Positions 6,484-10,248 of a stretch of DNA of 10,248 bases are shown here, one piece after another. Origin of the DNA: Alcaligenaceae bacterium (GTDB lineage Bacteria > Pseudomonadota > Gammaproteobacteria > Burkholderiales > Burkholderiaceae_B); NCBI GenBank assembly GCA_012511095.1, contig JAAZGT010000109.1, positions 1 through 10,248 on the forward strand, read 5' to 3'. Both the position numbers and the translations under genes were made by a program. Position 1 is the first letter of the stretch. Every line of letters starts with the position of its first letter. The notes under the pieces were generated by a model that saw only the letters and a list, made by a program, of their open reading frames with translations, ran no database searches and had not been told where the DNA came from.

Positions 6484-6525
6484 GCTGCACCCTTATTGTC
6501 GATTTTGACAATAAGGGTGTTCAGC
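6484..6525 (+). other. strong stem-loop between benC and benD, no U-tract
   Basis: A perfect 13-base inverted repeat, CACCCTTATTGTC (6488-6500) and GACAATAAGGGTG (6507-6519), with a GATTTT loop. Outside it GCTG (6484-6487) can pair with CAGC (6522-6525) across a two-base TT bulge, giving about 17 pairs. No T-run follows (CCACATAGAGG leads into the benD ribosome binding site), so Rho-independent termination is not expected to be efficient. It lies 30 bases after benC and 17 before benD. It could protect the benABC 3' end or attenuate distal transcription. Confidence 0.7.
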
Positions 6526-6542
6526 CCACATAGAGGATAAAA

Positions 6543-7310
6543 ATGACTCAACTACGTTTTAATAAAAAAGTTGTGCTAGTTACTGGGGCCGCCCAAGGAA
6601 TTGGACGTCGTGTCGCTGAACGACTGATAGAAGAAGGGGCAACACTTGTTTTAGTCGACCGTTCAGAATTAGTTCATGACTTAGCACAAAAAGACAAAGT
6701 AATAACTTTAACTGCTGATTTAGAGCAGTATGAGGGTGCTGAGAAAGCAGCCGGTACCGCCTTAAAGCACTTTGGCAGGATCGATGTATTAATTAATAAT
6801 GTGGGCGGCACAATTTGGACTCGCCCATTTGAACACTATGAACCTACACAAATAGAACAAGAGGTACAACGCTCGCTCTTCCCTACCCTATGGTGTTGTC
6901 GCGCGGTACTACCAACCATGCTTGCGCAAAAGCAAGGCGCCATCGTTAATGTATCGTCTATCGCAACCCGTAGTGTCAACCGAGTGCCATACGGTGCAGC
7001 TAAAGGTGGAGTCAATGCACTTACAGCGTGCTTAGCCTTTGAAGTCTCAGGACGCGGTGTACGTGTTAATGCAGTAGCCCCTGGCGGTACCGAAGCACCA
7101 GAGCGCAAAATCCCACGTAATACCGAAGCACCAAATGCTCAAGAACAAAAGTGGTATCAGGAAATTGTCGATCAAACCATCGACAGCACCTTAATGAAAC
7201 GTTATGGCACCTTGGATGAACAAGCTGCTGCCATCTTATTTTTGGCTTCTGATGAAGCGTCTTACATTACTGGAACTGTTTTACCTGTTGGCGGAGGAGA
7301 CCAAGGTTAA
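6543..7310 (+). CDS. benD: benzoate cis-diol (1,6-dihydroxycyclohexa-2,4-diene-1-carboxylate) dehydrogenase
   Basis: NAD-dependent short-chain dehydrogenase that oxidises the BenABC product; the intermediate decarboxylates to catechol. The protein has 255 residues, about the usual size. Motifs seen: TGAAQGIG (14-21) for the cofactor, Asp39 at the end of beta-2 (NAD preference), NNVGG (85-89), catalytic Ser in NVSSI (138/139), and Y150-x3-K154 (YGAAK). NNVGGTIWTRPFEHY (85-99) and RSVNRVPYGAAKGGVNAL match BenD/XylL proteins rather than generic SDRs. ATG 6543 has AGAGGA (6532-6537) five bases upstream. It is separated from benABC by a long hairpin and is followed 52 bases later by the transporter. 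Function follows from motifs plus position. XylL (toluate) is the alternative, as the two are hard to tell apart. Confidence 0.92.
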   Translation: MTQLRFNKKVVLVTGAAQGIGRRVAERLIEEGATLVLVDRSELVHDLAQKDKVITLTADLEQYEGAEKAAGTALKHFGRIDVLINNVGGTIWTRPFEHYEPTQIEQEVQRSLFPTLWCCRAVLPTMLAQKQGAIVNVSSIATRSVNRVPYGAAKGGVNALTACLAFEVSGRGVRVNAVAPGGTEAPERKIPRNTEAPNAQEQKWYQEIVDQTIDSTLMKRYGTLDEQAAAILFLASDEASYITGTVLPVGGGDQG

Positions 7311-7362
7311 TAACTACCTTGTCCACCACAGCATAACTCACCTTAGCGAGGAGCTAACAAAA

Positions 7363-8709
7363 ATGAAAAAAGTAGATATTAACGAGGTCATCGATCGAGC
7401 AAAATTTAATCGTTTCCATTTCTCAGTAATGTGGCTTTGTGCCTCATTACTGATTTTTGATGGTTATGATTTATTTATTTACGGTGTGGTTCTACCCGTA
7501 CTAATGGATGAATGGAGTCTAACTCCCGTACAAGCAGGCGCCTTGGGTAGTTACGCTCTCTTTGGCATGATGTTTGGAGCCTTTATTTTTGGCCCACTAG
7601 CTGACAAAATTGGACGTAAAAGAGGGGTCATTATTTGTTTTGTATTATTTAGCTTGGCCACTTTCTTAAACGGTTTTGCCACCAACACAACGCAATTTGG
7701 TATCTTCCGTTTCTTAGCAGGTTTAGGTTGTGGCGGTCTCATGCCAAATGCTGTCGCTCTAATGAATGAATACGCCCCACGCCGTTCGCGCGGTACCTTA
7801 GTGGCTCTTATGTTTAGCGGCTACTCACTAGGTGGTGTATTAGCAGCTGGTTTAGGTATTTATATACTGCCTCGTTTTGGCTGGGAGGCTATGTTCTTTG
7901 CTGCAGCTGTACCTTTATTGTTAGTACCTGTTTTAATGTGGAAATTACCTGAGTCTATCGGGTTTTTATTACGTCAAGATAAAGATGTACAAGCACGCCA
8001 CATGTTAAACAGAGTCAACCCTGAGGTTAAGTTAGAAATTAGTGATGAGTTAACCCAAGCAACTGCTAAAGTAAATGCAGTACCTGTTTTAGATTTATTT
8101 AAAGAAAGTCGTCTATTAGGTACCTTAATGATTTGGTTAGCTTTTTTCTGCTGTTTATTAATGGTTTATGCCTTAGGTTCTTGGTTACCAAAACTAATGG
8201 CTAACGCGGGTTATAGCTTAGGCTCTAGCCTATCTTTCTTATTAGCGCTTAACTTTGGTGGCATGTTTGGTGCAATTTTAGGTGGTTGGTTAGGTGATCG
8301 TTTTGGTTTACCGCGTGTGATGGCTTGGTTCTTTGTCGCCTCTGCTATTTCGATTAGTTTACTAGGCTTTAATAGCCCAATGATCGTGCTTTACAGCTTA
8401 ATCATTATTGCCGGTGCAACAACCATCGGTACTCAAATTTTACTTTATGCTAATACCGCACAATTCTATCCATTAACGATGCGCTCCACTGGCCTTGGTT
8501 GGGCTTCTGGTATTGGTCGCACGGGTGCTATCGCAGGACCTTTCTTAGGTGGTACTCTAATGGCAATGGCTTTACCATTAAAAATGAACTTCTTTGCTTT
8601 TGCCATCCCAGGTGTAATTGCCACCATTGCAATTCTGCTATTTATTCTTGCATCACAGCGTCAAGCGAGAATTACTCATCAAGCGATGACATCTGCTGTT
8701 GCTTCTTAG
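7363..8709 (+). CDS. benK: aromatic acid:H+ symporter, MFS (BenK/PcaK type)
   Basis: Inner-membrane importer of the aromatic acid:H+ symporter family, most likely carrying benzoate. The protein has 448 residues with about 12 hydrophobic segments in two halves around a central charged loop (near LPESIGFLLRQDKD). The family motif D33-G-Y-D36 lies in the first membrane helix, as in Acinetobacter BenK. The loop 2-3 signature GPLADKIGRKR is at 77-87 and its second-half counterpart GGWLGDRFG follows later. GLGCGGLMPNA (120-130) is also typical. The start is ATG 7363, nine bases after GAGGAG (7348-7353). The reading frame is open back to 7204 inside benD but has no ribosome binding site there. The stop codon overlaps the pcaI ribosome binding site. 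A muconate (MucK) or 4-hydroxybenzoate (PcaK) carrier is possible; the ben context favours benzoate. Confidence 0.85.
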   Translation: MKKVDINEVIDRAKFNRFHFSVMWLCASLLIFDGYDLFIYGVVLPVLMDEWSLTPVQAGALGSYALFGMMFGAFIFGPLADKIGRKRGVIICFVLFSLATFLNGFATNTTQFGIFRFLAGLGCGGLMPNAVALMNEYAPRRSRGTLVALMFSGYSLGGVLAAGLGIYILPRFGWEAMFFAAAVPLLLVPVLMWKLPESIGFLLRQDKDVQARHMLNRVNPEVKLEISDELTQATAKVNAVPVLDLFKESRLLGTLMIWLAFFCCLLMVYALGSWLPKLMANAGYSLGSSLSFLLALNFGGMFGAILGGWLGDRFGLPRVMAWFFVASAISISLLGFNSPMIVLYSLIIIAGATTIGTQILLYANTAQFYPLTMRSTGLGWASGIGRTGAIAGPFLGGTLMAMALPLKMNFFAFAIPGVIATIAILLFILASQRQARITHQAMTSAVAS

Positions 8710-8720
8710 GAGTTTAAAAA

Positions 8721-9413
8721 GTGATTAATAAAATCGTAGACAGCGTGGCTGAAGCCTTAAACGATATACAAGATGGCTCAACCATTTTAATCGGTGGTTT
8801 TGGCACCTCTGGTATTCCTGACGCCCTTATCGACGGCTTAATTGAGCAAGGCGCTAGGGACTTAATCGTAGTCAATAACAACGCCGGTAACGGTGATCAC
8901 GGTTTAGCCGCTCTATTAAAAGCGGGTCGCGTTCGTAAAATTATTTGTAGCTTCCCGCGCCAAAGCGATTCTTATGTATTTGACGAATTATATCGTAGCA
9001 ATAAGATCGAGTTGGAATTAGTCCCGCAAGGTAATCTTGCCGAGCGTTTACGTGCCGCCGGCGCTGGTATTGGTGGTTTTTTCTGCCCTACTGGCTACGG
9101 CACTGAGTTAGCTGAAGGCAAGGAAACTCGTTTCATTGATGGTCGTTGGTATGTATATGAAACCCCTATTCACGGTGATGTGGCCTTAATTAAAGCTGAA
9201 GCCGGGGATCGATGGGGTAACTTAACCTATCGTATGGCAGCGCGTAATTTCGGCCCGGTAATGGCTACCGCTGCTAAACAAACCATTGCTACGGTGCATG
9301 AGCTCAAAGAACTTGGTGAGTTAGACCCAGAGTGCATCGTCACCCCAGGTATTCACGTTAAAAAAATAGTAAAAGTCCCTCGCGTAGCAACACGAGCCGG
9401 TGGTTTTAAATAA
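8721..9413 (+). CDS. pcaI: 3-oxoadipate CoA-transferase subunit A
   Basis: With PcaJ, transfers CoA from succinyl-CoA to 3-oxoadipate, giving 3-oxoadipyl-CoA; cytoplasmic heteromer. The protein has 230 residues, the usual length. It shows the CoA-transferase A-subunit signature GGFGTSGIP (25-33), then VVNNNAGNGDHGLAALL and IICSFPRQSDSYVF, which are characteristic of PcaI rather than of acetoacetate-type A subunits. The start is GTG 8721, eight bases after TAGGAG (8707-8712). That site overlaps the stop of the transporter gene, so the two are likely co-translated. pcaJ follows after 27 bases. In organisms with separate catechol and protocatechuate sets this gene is also called catI, and its place in a cat-ben cluster would allow that name. 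Confidence 0.93.
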   Translation: MINKIVDSVAEALNDIQDGSTILIGGFGTSGIPDALIDGLIEQGARDLIVVNNNAGNGDHGLAALLKAGRVRKIICSFPRQSDSYVFDELYRSNKIELELVPQGNLAERLRAAGAGIGGFFCPTGYGTELAEGKETRFIDGRWYVYETPIHGDVALIKAEAGDRWGNLTYRMAARNFGPVMATAAKQTIATVHELKELGELDPECIVTPGIHVKKIVKVPRVATRAGGFK

Positions 9414-9440
9414 TTGGATCAAGATTTATAAGGAGCGTAC

Positions 9441-10097
9441 ATGACAACCTCATATCAACCTCGTACTCGTGATGAATTGGCTGCTCGCGTTGCCCAAGAT
9501 ATTCACAATGGGGCCTACGTAAACTTAGGTATTGGCATGCCAACCACCGTTGCTAACCACTTACCTGAAGACATCGAAGTGGTATTACATAGCGAAAACG
9601 GTATTTTAGGTATGGGCCCAGCCCCTGAAAAAAGTGCTGAAGATTACGACCTAATTAATGCGGGTAAACAGCCAGTCACTCTCTTAGCTGGCGGCGCGTT
9701 TTTCCATCATGCGGATAGCTTTGCCATGATGCGTGGTGGTCATTTAGATATTTGTGTTTTGGGTGCTTTCCAAGTATCTGCTAAAGGTGATTTAGCCAAC
9801 TGGAGCACTGGTGAACCAGGTGCTATCCCAGCGGTGGGTGGTGCCATGGATTTAGCCATTGGTGCAAAATCCACTTGGGTAATGATGAGTTTATTAACTC
9901 GAGATGGTCAAAGTAAATTAGTGTCCGAGCTTAGCTACCCTATTACTGGTATTGAATGTGTAAAACGAGTTTATACAGACTTAGCCACCTTTGCTTGCAC
10001 CCCCGATGGCCTAAAGGTTATCGATATGGTGCCAGGCTTAAGCCTCGGAGAGTTAGAGCTTATTGTTGGTTTACCTTTAAAAAAAGCAAAAGACTAA
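9441..10097 (+). CDS. pcaJ: 3-oxoadipate CoA-transferase subunit B
   Basis: Catalytic partner of PcaI. The protein has 218 residues, normal for the B subunit. The signature SENGILG contains the catalytic glutamate, Glu52, which forms the covalent CoA thioester. Upstream is the glycine-rich NLGIGMPT (28-35). GGAFFHHADSFAMMRGGHLDICVLGAFQ fits the dicarboxylate-type transferases well. AAGGAG (9430-9435) lies five bases before ATG 9441. It sits between pcaI and pcaF, as in many beta-ketoadipate clusters. catJ is an equivalent name. No truncation. Confidence 0.93.
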   Translation: MTTSYQPRTRDELAARVAQDIHNGAYVNLGIGMPTTVANHLPEDIEVVLHSENGILGMGPAPEKSAEDYDLINAGKQPVTLLAGGAFFHHADSFAMMRGGHLDICVLGAFQVSAKGDLANWSTGEPGAIPAVGGAMDLAIGAKSTWVMMSLLTRDGQSKLVSELSYPITGIECVKRVYTDLATFACTPDGLKVIDMVPGLSLGELELIVGLPLKKAKD

Positions 10098-10130
10098 TTA
10101 GTCGTTGAATCAATTATTGTAGGAAAAATA

Positions 10131-10248
10131 ATGAGTGAATCTGTTTTTATTTGTGATGCGATTCGTAGCCCCTTTGGTCGCTTTGGTGGGAGCTTAGCGA
10201 CTGTACGCCCTGATGATTTAGCCGCACAAGTCTTAAAAGCTTTAATGG
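10131..10248 (+). CDS. pcaF: 3-oxoadipyl-CoA thiolase, 5' part only (cut by window edge)
   Basis: The first 39 codons of a thiolase (MSESVFICDAIRSPFGRFGG and on), running off the right edge. The VFICDAIR-PxGRFGGSLA-VR-DDLAA pattern is that of PcaF/PaaJ beta-ketoadipyl-CoA thiolases, which split 3-oxoadipyl-CoA with CoA into succinyl-CoA and acetyl-CoA. The active-site Cys and His lie beyond the window. AGGA (10121-10124) precedes ATG 10131 by six bases, and the gene follows pcaJ by 33 bases on the same strand. The position after pcaIJ makes PcaF much more likely than a general acetyl-CoA acetyltransferase. Confidence 0.87.
   Translation, partial: MSESVFICDAIRSPFGRFGGSLATVRPDDLAAQVLKALM

Noticed and set aside
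6488..6519. Rho-independent terminator between benC and benD
   Set aside because: The stem is strong but no run of T follows on the plus strand, and benD belongs to the same pathway directly downstream.
7204..7362. N-terminal extension of the transporter reading frame into benD
   Set aside because: It overlaps the conserved end of benD, has no ribosome binding site, and would add 53 residues ahead of a normal family N-terminus. ATG 7363 has a good GAGGAG.
1..10248. CRISPR arrays, tRNA or rRNA genes, insertion sequences, phage or defence genes
   Set aside because: No direct-repeat arrays, cloverleaf candidates, transposase-like frames or terminal inverted repeats were seen. The window is filled by catabolic genes with short gaps.

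Overview
This window holds most of a chromosomal-type benzoate/catechol ortho-cleavage (beta-ketoadipate) gene cluster. All catabolic genes lie on the plus strand in the order catB, catA, benA, benB, benC, benD, benK, pcaI, pcaJ, pcaF (start only). A BenM/CatM-type LysR regulator is divergent on the minus strand. Beyond the regulator, also on the minus strand, is the 5' part of a short-chain dehydrogenase (SDR) gene cut by the window edge.

Organism: the protein families are typically proteobacterial and the base composition is low for that group, with many AT-ending codons such as TTA for leucine. The CoA-transferase and regulator sequences resemble those of beta- and gammaproteobacteria. A low-GC betaproteobacterium (Alcaligenaceae-like) or a Moraxellaceae-like gammaproteobacterium would both fit. 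I cannot choose between them from the sequence alone.

Layout: 1-142 SDR start (minus); 143-228 a short gap with several small perfect palindromes and a weak promoter; 229-1152 LysR regulator (minus); 1153-1328 divergent control region with a perfect ATAC-N7-GTAT operator; 1329-3466 catB and catA; 3563-6453 benABC; 6543-7310 benD; 7363-8709 benK-like transporter; 8721-10097 pcaIJ; 10131 to the right edge pcaF. No gap exceeds 300 bases. No intrinsic terminator with a U-tract was seen between catB and pcaF, so one long transcript is plausible. Three of the larger gaps (catB/catA, catA/benA, benC/benD) each hold a stem-loop without a U-tract, which could set different mRNA levels along the operon.

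How the genes work together: BenK would import benzoate. BenABC dihydroxylates it to the cis-diol carboxylate and BenD oxidises and decarboxylates that to catechol. CatA cleaves catechol to cis,cis-muconate and CatB cycloisomerises it to muconolactone. PcaIJ and PcaF convert 3-oxoadipate through its CoA ester to succinyl-CoA and acetyl-CoA. The two middle steps, muconolactone isomerase (CatC) and enol-lactone hydrolase (CatD/PcaD), are not encoded here. The regulator probably senses muconate and perhaps benzoate, and acts at the single operator upstream of catB.

I see no unprecedented system. The points most worth a second look are the intergenic stem-loops, the missing catC/catD, the overlapping divergent control region, and the conserved benzoate-pocket residues of the regulator.
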